A stretch of DNA of 64,000 bases from JANQPA01 sp964628385 (GTDB taxonomy: Bacteria > Bacteroidota > Bacteroidia > Chitinophagales > Saprospiraceae), in assembly GCA_964628385.1 (NCBI GenBank), contig CAZVOD010000011.1, forward strand, positions 1-64,000, given 5' to 3'. Each line of letters opens with the position of its first letter. Within the stretch, counting starts at the first letter, position 1. This document shows, piece after piece, positions 35,651 through 44,703 of the stretch. The translations under genes and the position numbers were made by a program. The notes beneath the pieces are model-generated. The model searched no databases, had not been told where the DNA came from, and was given only the letters and a program-made list of their open reading frames with translations.

Positions 35651-36748
35651 CTAAAAGCGATAGGCCGCTTTTTGTAGAGTTTTTACATCCTCAATCGGGC
35701 TGGGAGGATTAAGATAGCCCGCCAAAAATTGATAGATTTTAACCCTGACCTCTTTAGCTTTTTTAGTATCGATCCGGTCAAAAGTATGACCACCAGGAAT
35801 ATCTTCGTAAATCTCATATTCAAACTCTTTATCTTCTGCTTTTAACGCCTTGATCAAATGTTCTACCTCCAGGACATTTACGTCCGAATCGTTGGTGTTG
35901 GTATGTATCAGCAAGGGCGTTTCCAGTTTGTAAGCCTGCCAGGCCGGCGAACGACGGCGATATTCATCCGGATTATCATGTGCCGTTTCTCCAATATGAT
36001 AATCTACAGAGTAAAGCGCCCGGTATCCATCCGTTTTATACCCCATTCTGGCAATCAGGTCGCTTACAGGTACGCCCGCGTAAGCTACTTTATAAGCCTC
36101 CTGAAACTCAAAAATATTCATTAGGGTGATTAAGCCGCCGTGACTCCAACCAAAGATACCCACCCGGCTTTCATCTACGATGTCATAATTGTCCAGCATA
36201 TAATCTCTACTGGCTTTTACATCTTGTACTTCCAAACCACCGTAGTCGATGGATTCGTAAAAGCGACGGCCATATCCGGTGCTTCCTCTATATTCAGGTG
36301 CTACAACGATATACCCCTGTGCCATTAACTCTCTTAGGATATGGGTATAAAAAGTATTGAAATTACTATGTACACCGCCGTGTGGAAAAACCATCAGAGG
36401 ATATTTCTTATCCGGTTCAATATTTTTGGGAATAAAAATATAGGTATTGAAGCGCAGAGGATTTGTATAGTAAGAAGGATTAGCCGCTCCACCACTCATT
36501 GCCTTTCTCTTGTCAGCTCCCAGCGGTGGCCCGGTGAGCATTACTTTGTCAATGTAAGCTACATCTTCTAATTTATTGTAGAAAAGCACATCATCAATAG
36601 CCTTGGATACCTGATTAAAGGAATGCCTCAAATTTGAAACCTGACTTCTGAGGGCCTTGATTTCGTTCATGAGTTCTTCATTAGTTTGCCCCTCAACACA
36701 AGGCGTGAGGACAATCATTAATGCGATGATCTGAATAAATTTTTTCAT
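35651..36748 (-). CDS. Exported alpha/beta hydrolase of the prolyl-oligopeptidase (S9) type
   Basis: This 365-residue protein has a signal peptide (IQIIALMIVLTPCVEG) and a short predicted coiled coil (~25-55). An S9-like catalytic domain follows. It shows FPHGGVHSNF (oxyanion region), PEYRGSTGYGRRFYE, the nucleophile Ser202 in FGWSHGG, an Asp in NTNDSDV and a His in GGHTFDRID. It lacks the beta-propeller of true prolyl oligopeptidases, so it could be a peptidase or an esterase. It sits alone on its transcript among other hydrolytic genes. Confidence 0.85.
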   Translation of the reverse strand: MKKFIQIIALMIVLTPCVEGQTNEELMNEIKALRSQVSNLRHSFNQVSKAIDDVLFYNKLEDVAYIDKVMLTGPPLGADKRKAMSGGAANPSYYTNPLRFNTYIFIPKNIEPDKKYPLMVFPHGGVHSNFNTFYTHILRELMAQGYIVVAPEYRGSTGYGRRFYESIDYGGLEVQDVKASRDYMLDNYDIVDESRVGIFGWSHGGLITLMNIFEFQEAYKVAYAGVPVSDLIARMGYKTDGYRALYSVDYHIGETAHDNPDEYRRRSPAWQAYKLETPLLIHTNTNDSDVNVLEVEHLIKALKAEDKEFEYEIYEDIPGGHTFDRIDTKKAKEVRVKIYQFLAGYLNPPSPIEDVKTLQKAAYRF

Positions 36749-36970
36749 ACTTTAAATTTTGAATTACCAACCATTGGCATCAGCTTTCGGGCAGTAACTT
36801 TTTATAGTAATAGACCTGTTTGACCAAAGTAAAACAGTTTGAAATCAATGGCTTTCCCCCGGCTTCTAGCCCTGCGAAATAAGTTTGGTAAATTCATAAG
36901 ACCCTTCCGACCAAAATCCCGGTGTATTCCCCCGTGGCAATAGCAATATAATTTTTCATAACCAATCCTT

Positions 36971-38209
36971 TTATCGCATAATCAACAGTTTCATCATCTC
37001 ATAAGCCGACTTTATTCCCTTTGTCCGGATGAAGTCTCGCGGCGTATCATCTCCTATCTCATAGGTTATTCCTTCAGCATTTAATTGCTTATAAAACCAA
37101 TTCTTGGAAGTAGGAGAATTAGCTCCGCTGGGAGAATCTTTGGGGGTATAATCAGGAAAAGCCTGATCAATACCCTGAATCCAAAAATCTTTGTAGCCAT
37201 CAATATTGGAAGTTAATTCTTCGCTCAAAGTGTAATAAACATCATCGTAAGTCGAGTGAAAGTCCAGGCCCAGTAAAGGCTTATTATTTTGTGCATTCAG
37301 CTCATCAACCATATAGTTGACTACCGCTCGTATTTCCGGCTGTCGATAGTACGCCCAATCTCTATTCAGATCAATACCCGCTGTACTATGCCTCCAATGC
37401 CCCAGGTCTACTCCGTCGGGATTCATTAAAGGGAAGACCAGTGCCCTGAATTTTTCTCTGAAGGCATTACTAAGCGGAGTATCCTCCAAAATGGCTTCCA
37501 CAAAAGCCTGCATGGCCAAATATCCGGTAACCTCCGGTGGATGCTGACGACTAATAATCAGTATGGCGGCTTTATTTTTCTTCTCTCCTTGGCCTATTTC
37601 CAGATGCAGCAAATCACGCCCTGCTTTGCTTTTTCCAACCACAAAGAAAGAGACGTCGGGATGGTCGGCTTTGTCCAGGCACCAATTTCTGACGTCTGAA
37701 GAGTTGTGAATTTCCTGGGCAGCTACCCACAGCGTATCCGGCCCCAGCTCAAGATCCAAGAAAGCGTTGATACTATCAACAGCCAGTGTAAAGGCAGCGC
37801 TGTCAATTCGTTCCCAGTTTTTTCCATCTGTACTCAGCTTTGGAAAATAACGATGCCTGCTATCGGTATAATTGAGTTCCAGTTGTATGTCCATTAGCTG
37901 GTCAGCCCATATTTTGAATGCATAATAAGGACTCGGATTAATAGGCGTATTTTCCGGCTCAATAGTTACTTTTACTTTGTTATCTTCCACAGCAACTATA
38001 TCGTTGAGCCTTGCTCCATTAAAATTATTACTGGCATAAATACCCAGTTCTGCTAATTCAAAAAGACCTTTGTCCTGGTATTCGATAGGCCGGGTAGAAG
38101 TATCGACTTTTGTAGAAAATTCTTGCTGCTGTAGCTTTATACCTGAACAAGCTACTCCTAGCAGCATAATAGTCACTACAATAAATTGGATAAGAGATGA
38201 GTTTTTCAT
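36971..38209 (-). CDS. M14-family zinc carboxypeptidase lipoprotein
   Basis: This 412-residue protein has a lipoprotein signal peptide ending in GVACSG. An N-terminal beta-rich domain covers ~30-150, then the M14 catalytic domain follows. Zinc ligands are seen in SRQHPPEVTGY (His and Glu) and LDFHSTYDD (His). Substrate-binding residues are in MNPDGVDLGHWRHSTAGIDL and NRDW, and the catalytic Glu is in ITYEIGDDT. It should trim C-terminal residues or peptidoglycan peptides at the cell surface. It fits the peptide-utilisation theme of this block. Confidence 0.92.
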   Translation of the reverse strand: MKNSSLIQFIVVTIMLLGVACSGIKLQQQEFSTKVDTSTRPIEYQDKGLFELAELGIYASNNFNGARLNDIVAVEDNKVKVTIEPENTPINPSPYYAFKIWADQLMDIQLELNYTDSRHRYFPKLSTDGKNWERIDSAAFTLAVDSINAFLDLELGPDTLWVAAQEIHNSSDVRNWCLDKADHPDVSFFVVGKSKAGRDLLHLEIGQGEKKNKAAILIISRQHPPEVTGYLAMQAFVEAILEDTPLSNAFREKFRALVFPLMNPDGVDLGHWRHSTAGIDLNRDWAYYRQPEIRAVVNYMVDELNAQNNKPLLGLDFHSTYDDVYYTLSEELTSNIDGYKDFWIQGIDQAFPDYTPKDSPSGANSPTSKNWFYKQLNAEGITYEIGDDTPRDFIRTKGIKSAYEMMKLLIMR

Positions 38210-38394
38210 ACCGATAATCTGTCTTTAGTTGCAATGCGAAGAGATGAAGCAGGTTAGTATATCCCAAATGTGGGCAAGCCCGGCAACACACCTCCAAATG
38301 CCAGCCATTTTGTTAACAACCCTAAAATAAACAGAAAAAAACTTTAGGCAAGCCAATAGCCCAAAGAAAGTATTTGCTCATAAACCAGAGCTAA

Positions 38395-39243
38395 CTATCG
38401 GCTTACCAAAATCTCTACATATTCTTTTACCTGACTTTCGTAAAGGTCCATAATCATTTTAGTGGTCTTTCCTACTTTACCATCGCCGACCAGAAAATCA
38501 TCAATGGCTACTACGGGCATCACTTTTTTATTAGAGCCTGTTACAAACACTTCTTTTGCCTCCTTCAATTCCTGAACCGCTACTTCTCTTTCTTCTACAG
38601 TCAAAATATGCTGAGCGGCCTCCAGGACTCTTCTTCTGGTAATTCCGAAAAGGATGTTACTGGCTGGTGTTATCAGCCGCTTATCTTTGGTTACAATGAA
38701 TAAATTAGAGCGTACAGCTTCCCTTACAAACGAGCCATCGTAATAAATAGCTTCAATAGCTCCGGCAGCTTTTATTTTGGGGATCAGTTGGATACCCATG
38801 GCATAATTAGTAGTTTTAATATCAGGTACTTCCCGCTGAAACTGGGCCGTAATCATTTTTACACCTTCTGTATAATACTGATTAGGGTAACCACCAAAAG
38901 GGTATTGCATAACCATGAGATTGGGTTTTATGGGGGTGTAACCATCTTCGGTGTATCCGCCGGTGGCTACTAGTCGCACCCCTGATTCAGGGACCTGATT
39001 GGCCTGCAATAATTCGTAAACCCAGTCTTTTAAAGTCTCGGAAGAAACGTCCAGCTCCAGATTCATTTTTTGTGCAGATTGCATAAAGCGATGGATATAA
39101 TCATCGATGAAAAGCGGCTGGTTATCATGAGTAAGGAAATAATCAAAAATGCCATATCCACGAATGATTCCAAGGTCATTTACTTTGATCGATGCTGTAG
39201 TGGCATCAACCATTTCACCATTGACATTATAGTATTTTACCAT
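38395..39243 (-). CDS. Class IV PLP-dependent aminotransferase
   Basis: This 282-residue cytoplasmic enzyme belongs to the class IV fold shared by branched-chain aminotransferase, D-amino-acid aminotransferase and aminodeoxychorismate lyase. It has DLGIIRGYGIFDYFLT and the phosphate-binding VREAVRSNLFIVT. It also has ITRRRVLEAAQHI and the C-terminal EVFVTGSNKKVMPV. The length is typical. I chose ATG 39243; a TTG at 39255 adds four residues. Which amino acid it uses cannot be told, and it may degrade amino acids released by neighbouring peptidases. Confidence 0.88.
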   Translation of the reverse strand: MVKYYNVNGEMVDATTASIKVNDLGIIRGYGIFDYFLTHDNQPLFIDDYIHRFMQSAQKMNLELDVSSETLKDWVYELLQANQVPESGVRLVATGGYTEDGYTPIKPNLMVMQYPFGGYPNQYYTEGVKMITAQFQREVPDIKTTNYAMGIQLIPKIKAAGAIEAIYYDGSFVREAVRSNLFIVTKDKRLITPASNILFGITRRRVLEAAQHILTVEEREVAVQELKEAKEVFVTGSNKKVMPVVAIDDFLVGDGKVGKTTKMIMDLYESQVKEYVEILVSR

Positions 39244-39513
39244 GGCTGAGGACAAAATTATTAATTTAAGAAAGCTGCAAATAGTAAAATACCACTCTAA
39301 AATTCAAGAGAATGACTTTTTATCTGACAAAAAACTAATAGCAACAATAACACTGACATAAAATATGGTATTACATTTGGCTTTTCCCATGAATTTACCT
39401 AATTTAAATCAGCAACTAATCTTCAAGCAGAATAAAATTCTCAACTGACGATATTTCTCCATACACTTTTAAGTCAGGCAGCAGGTATATTTTCTAACCA
39501 TAAAACTATATTG

Positions 39514-39648
39514 ATGAGCTTTAACACCGAAAACATCCGTGATATAGCCTTTCCTGGCCACTCCGGCTCCGGAAAAACCAGCTTTGCCGAAAGCATGCTT
39601 TTTGTGGATACCAGGCTGTTCCACACGACTTACAACAGCAACTTATGA
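39514..39648 (+). pseudogene. N-terminal fragment of an elongation factor G-like GTPase
   Basis: A 44-codon frame begins MSFNTENIRDIAFPGHSGSG and continues KTSFAESMLF. This matches the start of Bacteroidota EF-G paralogs, including the P-loop GHSGSGKTS. After that the sequence no longer resembles the family and stops at TGA. No later GTPase motifs (DxxG, NKxD) occur in the following 180 bp. It is a relic of a deleted or rearranged fusA-like gene. Confidence 0.75.
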
Positions 39649-39784
39649 ATGAGGATTCGTCCGCAATACCTGCTTAGCAGGCAAAACTAAGAAGCCGTTC
39701 GTTTGTAGAATACAATAGAAAGTCTGAGTTGTAGGACAATAAAAGAGAGAATCAATTTAGTGTAAAAGCCAGTTTATAGGAATC

Positions 39785-39819
39785 GAGCAAAAGCTTTTTC
39801 AAGCTTTTGCTCTTTCTTT
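39785..39819 (+). terminator. Strong hairpin beside nrdJ
   Basis: GAGCAAAAGCTT and AAGCTTTTGCTC form a perfect 12-bp stem with a 4-base loop and a TTTCTTT tail on the plus strand. The tail direction suits the EF-G relic's old transcript. On the minus strand it also lies 25 bp beyond the nrdJ stop and could end that transcript. Confidence 0.65.
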
Positions 39820-39836
39820 ATGCTGCATTTACGATA

Positions 39837-42395
39837 TTATCCACACTCGGAAAAACCACAGCTTTTACACATCAAACATCCTTCTTTATAGATCAGTCCA
39901 TCTGGATCACCGCAGTTGGTACACTCTTTCTTCTCGGCTCTAGTACCATCCGGAATGAATTTCTTAAGTGCACGGACGATGCCATTTTTCCAGGTATTAA
40001 TATAGTCTTTATCTACATTTAATCCTTCAACCATATTAACCACGTGGACAATCGGCATACCATGACGCAGCACTCCGGAGATTAACTTAGCATAGTTCCA
40101 ATATTCTTGGCTAAATGATCTGGACAATCCCTCGATAGTAATTCTGTAGCCCTCACGATCCATAAACTGGAAATCATAGCGATTGCCATGGCCATTGTCA
40201 CGCTCCTTGATGACCCATCCCTTGGTTACATAATCAGGCAGACGGAAAGTATCAACAGCTCTACCCGTGAATATTTCGTAAGGTTTGCCTTCGTACAGAC
40301 CTATAACCGCAATCCAGTCTTCATCATTATTGTAGAACCTCAATACTGAAGCTTCCAGCTTTGTGGGTCGCTTGGGAGGCATAGTCTCCTTAAAGGTAGC
40401 ATCGTCTTCTTTTTCGTCTTTTTTCTCATCAGAAATCAATACACCGGAACGAGAGCCATCGCGATAGATAGTACAACCCTTACAGCCTTCTTCCCATGCC
40501 GTTTCATAAATTTTCTGTACCATGCCAACGGTAGTCTCTTTAGGTACGTTTACCGTTACGCTGATAGAGTGATCTACCCACTTTTGAATAGCGCCCTGCA
40601 TCTTTACCTTCTGTACCCAGTCAACATCATTAGCAGTACCCCTGTAATAAGGAGACTTTTCAATGATAGGCTGAAGTTCTTCGGCAGTCATTTTCTTAAC
40701 CACTTCCGGATCGTAACCATTCGCTTTCAGCCAATCAAGGAATTTGTGGTGAAAAACGTGATATTCTTCCCAGTGATCTCCTACCTCGTCCACAAAGGAT
40801 ACTTTTACGTCCTTATCGTTAGGATTAACCTTACGACGGCGCTTGTAGTTGATCAGGAATACAGGCTCGATACCGGAAGTTGTCTGCGTCATCAAGCTTG
40901 TCGTACCCGTAGGTGCAATGGTCAATAAAGCGATATTCCGGCGACCGTACTTGATCATATCCTCATACAACTGCGGTGAAACTTCTTTCAACCTGTTTAT
41001 AAACGGGTTAGCAGCTTCTCTCTTCGCATCAAATATTTCGAATGCTCCTCTTTCCTTTGCCATATCCACAGATGAACGATAGGCGTTCAGGGCAATAGAT
41101 CTATGTACTTTAACAGCAAACTCAGTTGCCTCATCACTTCCATATCTCAAGCCCAGTGCAGCCATCATATCTCCTTCGGCGGTGATACCCACCCCTGTTC
41201 TGCGGCCTTCCTGGCAAGTTTTTCTTATTTTCTTCCACAAATTATACTCCGTAGTCTTGATATCCTTATTTTCAGGATCCATGTCAACCTTCTTCAGTAT
41301 CTTGTCGATCTTTTCCAACTCCAGGTCAATGATATCATCCATGATACGTTGAGCTAACTGCACATGCACAGAAAACTTCTCAAAGTTGAATCTGGCATTC
41401 GGCGTAAATGGAGCTTCAACATAGCTGAATAAATTGATGGCCAAAAGGCGACAACTATCATATGGACATAAAGGAATCTCCCCACAAGGATTAGTAGAAA
41501 CCGTATTGTAGCCCAGGTCAGCATAACAATCCGGTACAGACTCATTGATAACGGTATCCCAAAACAATACTCCAGGCTCCGCTGATTTCCAGGCGTTGTA
41601 AATGATTTTCTTCCATAACTTATTGGCGTCAATCTCCTGAACTACTTTGGGCTCCCTGGAATCAATAGGAAACTGCTGCTGGTACATCTGATTAGATGTG
41701 GCAGCCTTCATGAAATCATTATCAATCTTTACAGATACATTCGCACCAGTCACTTTACCTTGCTCTAACTTAGCATCTATAAAGTCCTGAGCATCCGGAT
41801 GTTTAACAGAGATGGATAACATCAAAGCCCCCCGGCGTCCATCCTGGGCTACTTCTCTGGTAGAATTGGAATAGCGCTCCATAAAAGGTACAATACCAGT
41901 AGAAGTCAAAGCACTATTCATTACCGGGCTACCCTTCGGACGGATATGCGATAGATCATGCCCAACACCTCCACGGCGTTTCATTAACTGTACCTGCTCT
42001 TCGTCAGTGCGAATGATTCCTCCATAGGAATCTGCTCCGTCACCTATAACAAAACAATTAGATAATGAAGAAACCTGATATTTATTCCCGATACCGGCCA
42101 TTGGGCTTCCCTGCGGAACGATGTATTTAAAACCTTTCAGGACTTCATAGATTTCTTCTTCTTTCAGAGGGTTGGCATATTTTTGTTCGATTCTGGCTAC
42201 CTCTCCGGCAATACGACGATGCATGTCATCGGGCGTCAATTCATAAATGTTGCCAAAAGAATCTTTCAGGGCATACTTATTGACCCAAACGCTGGCTGCC
42301 AGCTCATCTCCATTGAAATATTCAACAGCAGCTTTCAATGCTTCCTCATAAGCATAAGTCTTAACTTGCTTACTTAATGTAACTCGATTAGTCAT
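39837..42395 (-). CDS. nrdJ: Vitamin B12-dependent (class II) ribonucleotide reductase
   Basis: This 852-residue enzyme makes deoxyribonucleotides with adenosylcobalamin and works with or without oxygen. It shows the N-terminal QGSPMAGIGNKYQVSSLSNC (first redox Cys) and VGHDLSHIRPKGSPV. The active-site NPCGEIPL and the loop APTGTTSLMTQTTSGIEPVF follow. The C-terminus is a zinc-ribbon tail with two CxxC pairs (CTNC and CKSC), typical of this NrdJ subgroup, which carries the shuttle cysteines. No class I nrdAB is in the window. I could not see a B12-box or riboswitch in its 5' region. Confidence 0.95.
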   Translation of the reverse strand: MTNRVTLSKQVKTYAYEEALKAAVEYFNGDELAASVWVNKYALKDSFGNIYELTPDDMHRRIAGEVARIEQKYANPLKEEEIYEVLKGFKYIVPQGSPMAGIGNKYQVSSLSNCFVIGDGADSYGGIIRTDEEQVQLMKRRGGVGHDLSHIRPKGSPVMNSALTSTGIVPFMERYSNSTREVAQDGRRGALMLSISVKHPDAQDFIDAKLEQGKVTGANVSVKIDNDFMKAATSNQMYQQQFPIDSREPKVVQEIDANKLWKKIIYNAWKSAEPGVLFWDTVINESVPDCYADLGYNTVSTNPCGEIPLCPYDSCRLLAINLFSYVEAPFTPNARFNFEKFSVHVQLAQRIMDDIIDLELEKIDKILKKVDMDPENKDIKTTEYNLWKKIRKTCQEGRRTGVGITAEGDMMAALGLRYGSDEATEFAVKVHRSIALNAYRSSVDMAKERGAFEIFDAKREAANPFINRLKEVSPQLYEDMIKYGRRNIALLTIAPTGTTSLMTQTTSGIEPVFLINYKRRRKVNPNDKDVKVSFVDEVGDHWEEYHVFHHKFLDWLKANGYDPEVVKKMTAEELQPIIEKSPYYRGTANDVDWVQKVKMQGAIQKWVDHSISVTVNVPKETTVGMVQKIYETAWEEGCKGCTIYRDGSRSGVLISDEKKDEKEDDATFKETMPPKRPTKLEASVLRFYNNDEDWIAVIGLYEGKPYEIFTGRAVDTFRLPDYVTKGWVIKERDNGHGNRYDFQFMDREGYRITIEGLSRSFSQEYWNYAKLISGVLRHGMPIVHVVNMVEGLNVDKDYINTWKNGIVRALKKFIPDGTRAEKKECTNCGDPDGLIYKEGCLMCKSCGFSECG

Positions 42396-43281
42396 ATCTC
42401 TAAACTATTGATTGACAATAAATTTTATTTATACATAAGCGTTTCATCATAACAAGGATCATCTTCTTATCTCCGAAACTTACTGATGAAAGTGATAATG
42501 AAAGCTTCCGGATATTCAGAAAACTTCTTGTTTATTTCCCCGAGATGAGTACCTAAAAGTCGATAGCTTGATCGGCATTAAAACCGAATATTCAAGGACA
42601 GACTTTGTGTATTGGTACTCTAGCAGATAGTAATTGAATGGATTTATGAAAACCCTTTTTTTCCTGCAAAGACATTCTTTTATTAAGTCGCCGGTTCTAC
42701 AAACCAAGTTGGTTATTTCTTAATTATGCTTTTAAATAGTTAAAACAAGATAGGAGCAAATGAAGCGGTTTTCAATTTTTTTTTTCCACAGCTGTTAATT
42801 GTCTAGTTTGCAATCAGCTATGTAACTAATTAAGCATCAACTAAAGGGAATTCCTGTATCCGGGAAGAAAAAGAGTGGTGAAATTACCACGGCCTGTTCC
42901 CCACTACTTGCTCTGATCACAGAATTTGGAGTCATTTATTATCCACATTTCCACAATCCAACCCCCCATTTTTGAAATTAATCATGGGAAATAGTTGTCT
43001 TTTCTACTTAAAAAACATTAATTTACTTGATAAACTGTTCGGCAGGTTTTTACTTGCCTTAATGTCTTGGTTTTAGCATTATCATACATTTCAGGACAGT
43101 ATGAGTAGTAATCATTGCGGTACTAAGAAGCTGTTTGAAATTGGTGTTTGAAACCTGTTAGAGTGGGTTTTGGAATAAAGCAAAATAAAGTAACCGACTT
43201 GCTTCAAGGATAGTTATTTTGCTATTTCAACAGCTTTGGTGAGTTGGTTTTTTTAAAAATAACAATAATTGTTAATAAATT
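42396..43281. other. Large noncoding region with DnaA-like boxes, in front of parA
   Basis: No credible gene lies in these 886 bp. A perfect DnaA box (TTATCCACA, 42939-42947) is followed at once by TTTCCACAA (42948-42956), and TTTTCCACA occurs at 42783. The flanks are AT-rich with T tracts. A small hairpin, GTGGT-GAAATT-ACCAC, lies near 42872. Together with parA this could be a replication or partition region. Three boxes are few for an origin, so this is a weak call. Confidence 0.4.
43128..43236. repeat. Nested inverted repeats upstream of parA
   Basis: An outer pair, AAGCTGTTTGAAAT (43128-43141) and ATTTCAACAGCTT (43224-43236), encloses an inner perfect pair, GCAAAATAA (43180-43188) and TTATTTTGC (43214-43222). 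The 23 bases from 43127 match 18 of 23 bases of the left arm region of the foldback element at 6026. It ends 45 bp before parA and may be a degraded element copy or a partition/regulatory site. Confidence 0.5.
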
Positions 43282-44049
43282 ATGGGACTTGTCATTTCTT
43301 TACTTAATCATAAGGGTGGTGTAGGCAAAACGACATCTGCTATCAATATAGGAGCTGCCTTGGTGGAATTGGGAAAAAAAGTATTATTGATTGACCTTGA
43401 CCCTCAGGCCAATTTGACCTTGTCATTAGGGATACCCAGGCATCCTAACACTATCTATGAGGCAATCAGAGGAGAAAGCCCGCTGGTTCCATACAATGTA
43501 AAAGAAAACCTAGACGTTGTAATCTCTACTTTGGATTTATCGGGCGCAGAAATGGAACTGATCAATGAAGCTGGCCGGGAATTTATCATGAGAGAACTCT
43601 TTGAGCCGCTTAAAGATAATTATGACTATCTGATTATTGATTGTCCTCCCTCGCTGGGTTTGCTCACACTCAATGCATTGACCAGTAGTGATATTGTGTA
43701 TATTCCGCTTCAGACGGAATTTTTGGCGATGCAGGGCCTGGCCAAGATCAAGCAGATCATACAGAAGGTAAAGTTGAGATTGAACAAAAAGCTGGAAATA
43801 GGCGGAGTTATACCTACGATGTACGACCACAGAAAAGTATTGAACCGAGACGTTGTAGCAACCATCAAGAAATATTTTGGTGCCCTGGTATTCGAAACAA
43901 TGATCAGGGACAATGTAGCGCTGGCAGAGGCGCCGGCACAACGCAAAGATATTTTTGCTTATAATCCGAATAGTTCCGGCGCTGAAGATTATCTGGCGCT
44001 GGCCAGAGAAATTCTTGAACGTACTGAGAAGGTAGCCGTAGAGGCCTAA
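43282..44049 (+). CDS. parA: ParA/Soj-type partition ATPase
   Basis: This 255-residue protein belongs to the MinD/ParA ATPase family. It has the deviant Walker A NHKGGVGKTTSAINIG, a Walker A' / switch segment (LLIDLDPQANLTLSLG) and Walker B (YLIIDCPPSLGLLTLNAL). There is no N-terminal HTH, as in type Ib or chromosomal Soj proteins. It would bind DNA nonspecifically when ATP-bound and help segregate DNA or position a complex. The next gene, 51 bp on, looks like its partner. No standard parB with a ParB/Srx domain follows. Confidence 0.92.
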   Translation: MGLVISLLNHKGGVGKTTSAINIGAALVELGKKVLLIDLDPQANLTLSLGIPRHPNTIYEAIRGESPLVPYNVKENLDVVISTLDLSGAEMELINEAGREFIMRELFEPLKDNYDYLIIDCPPSLGLLTLNALTSSDIVYIPLQTEFLAMQGLAKIKQIIQKVKLRLNKKLEIGGVIPTMYDHRKVLNRDVVATIKKYFGALVFETMIRDNVALAEAPAQRKDIFAYNPNSSGAEDYLALAREILERTEKVAVEA

Positions 44050-44100
44050 TCAACCGCAAACTATAATTTTTGAAAAGTATTGGTTCAATACCATTTAAAT

Positions 44101-44604
44101 ATGAGCAAGAAGAAATTTACAGAAGGGTTGGAGAGTTTGTTTGCAGAGCCATCAGAGGAGTTGATACAGATGGATCAGTCTATGTTGTCTGCCTCGCCTT
44201 CAGCATCCCGGAAGCCTTCACAACTTAAGCCCAAAGAAAAGCCACGAAAATCCAATTCAAAAAACTTTGAGGAGGACTTACATTCTTTTCTTCAGGATGC
44301 TTTCAAAGAATCGCTTGAGGAAAAAATCCCTGGTTCAAGTCCTTTACCTCCCGATTTGGAAATTAAAAAACGGACGAAAAAACCAGCGGATGGAATTGAC
44401 TCGCTGATCAGAAATACTATTGAGCCAGAAAAGATAGTCTTCAAAGGAAAAAGTATAAAACAGGTGGTGGTAACTTTTGATGAAGAAAAACTGAAAAAGC
44501 TTAAAAAGATCGCCAGGTTAGAAAAAAAATATTTGCGAAAAGTCATCAATGATATTGTTGATGAGTTCATCCACGACTATGACTCAAGAAGAAAAGAATC
44601 GTAG
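44101..44604 (+). CDS. Small basic partner of ParA, possible DNA-binding adaptor
   Basis: This 167-residue protein starts at ATG 44101; an upstream frame start would add seven residues. The N-terminal MSKKKFTEGLESLFAE resembles the short motif at the front of ParB proteins that stimulates ParA. A low-complexity, Ser/Pro/Lys-rich linker covers ~20-100. The C-terminal ~50 residues (KQVVVTFDEEKLKKLKKIAR and following) have a strand-helix-helix pattern like ribbon-helix-helix DNA-binding domains. I infer a noncanonical partition pair with parA. It ends at a strong terminator. Confidence 0.75.
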   Translation: MSKKKFTEGLESLFAEPSEELIQMDQSMLSASPSASRKPSQLKPKEKPRKSNSKNFEEDLHSFLQDAFKESLEEKIPGSSPLPPDLEIKKRTKKPADGIDSLIRNTIEPEKIVFKGKSIKQVVVTFDEEKLKKLKKIARLEKKYLRKVINDIVDEFIHDYDSRRKES

Positions 44605-44640
44605 AATTTAAATTATATTTCACCATATTTCTAACTATAA

Positions 44641-44679
44641 CGAGGGTGCCCCTTATCAGGAAGAGGCACCCTCGCTTTA
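44641..44679. terminator. Terminator hairpin after the parA pair
   Basis: CGAGGGTGCC (44641-44650) pairs perfectly with GGCACCCTCG (44665-44674). A CTTTA tail on the plus strand is modest. It lies 37 bp after the partner gene stop and also beyond the remnant on the other strand. Confidence 0.7.
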
Positions 44680-44703
44680 TGATAAGTGTAGCAGACTTGC
44701 CTG

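Noticed and set aside
42516..42707. 63-codon frame upstream of nrdJ
   Set aside because: It has no motif and lies in AT-rich noncoding sequence, with no protein-like pattern.
42396..42720. Cobalamin riboswitch upstream of the B12-dependent nrdJ
   Set aside because: I could not see a B12-box-like core on the minus strand in the leader. A covariance-model search would be decisive.
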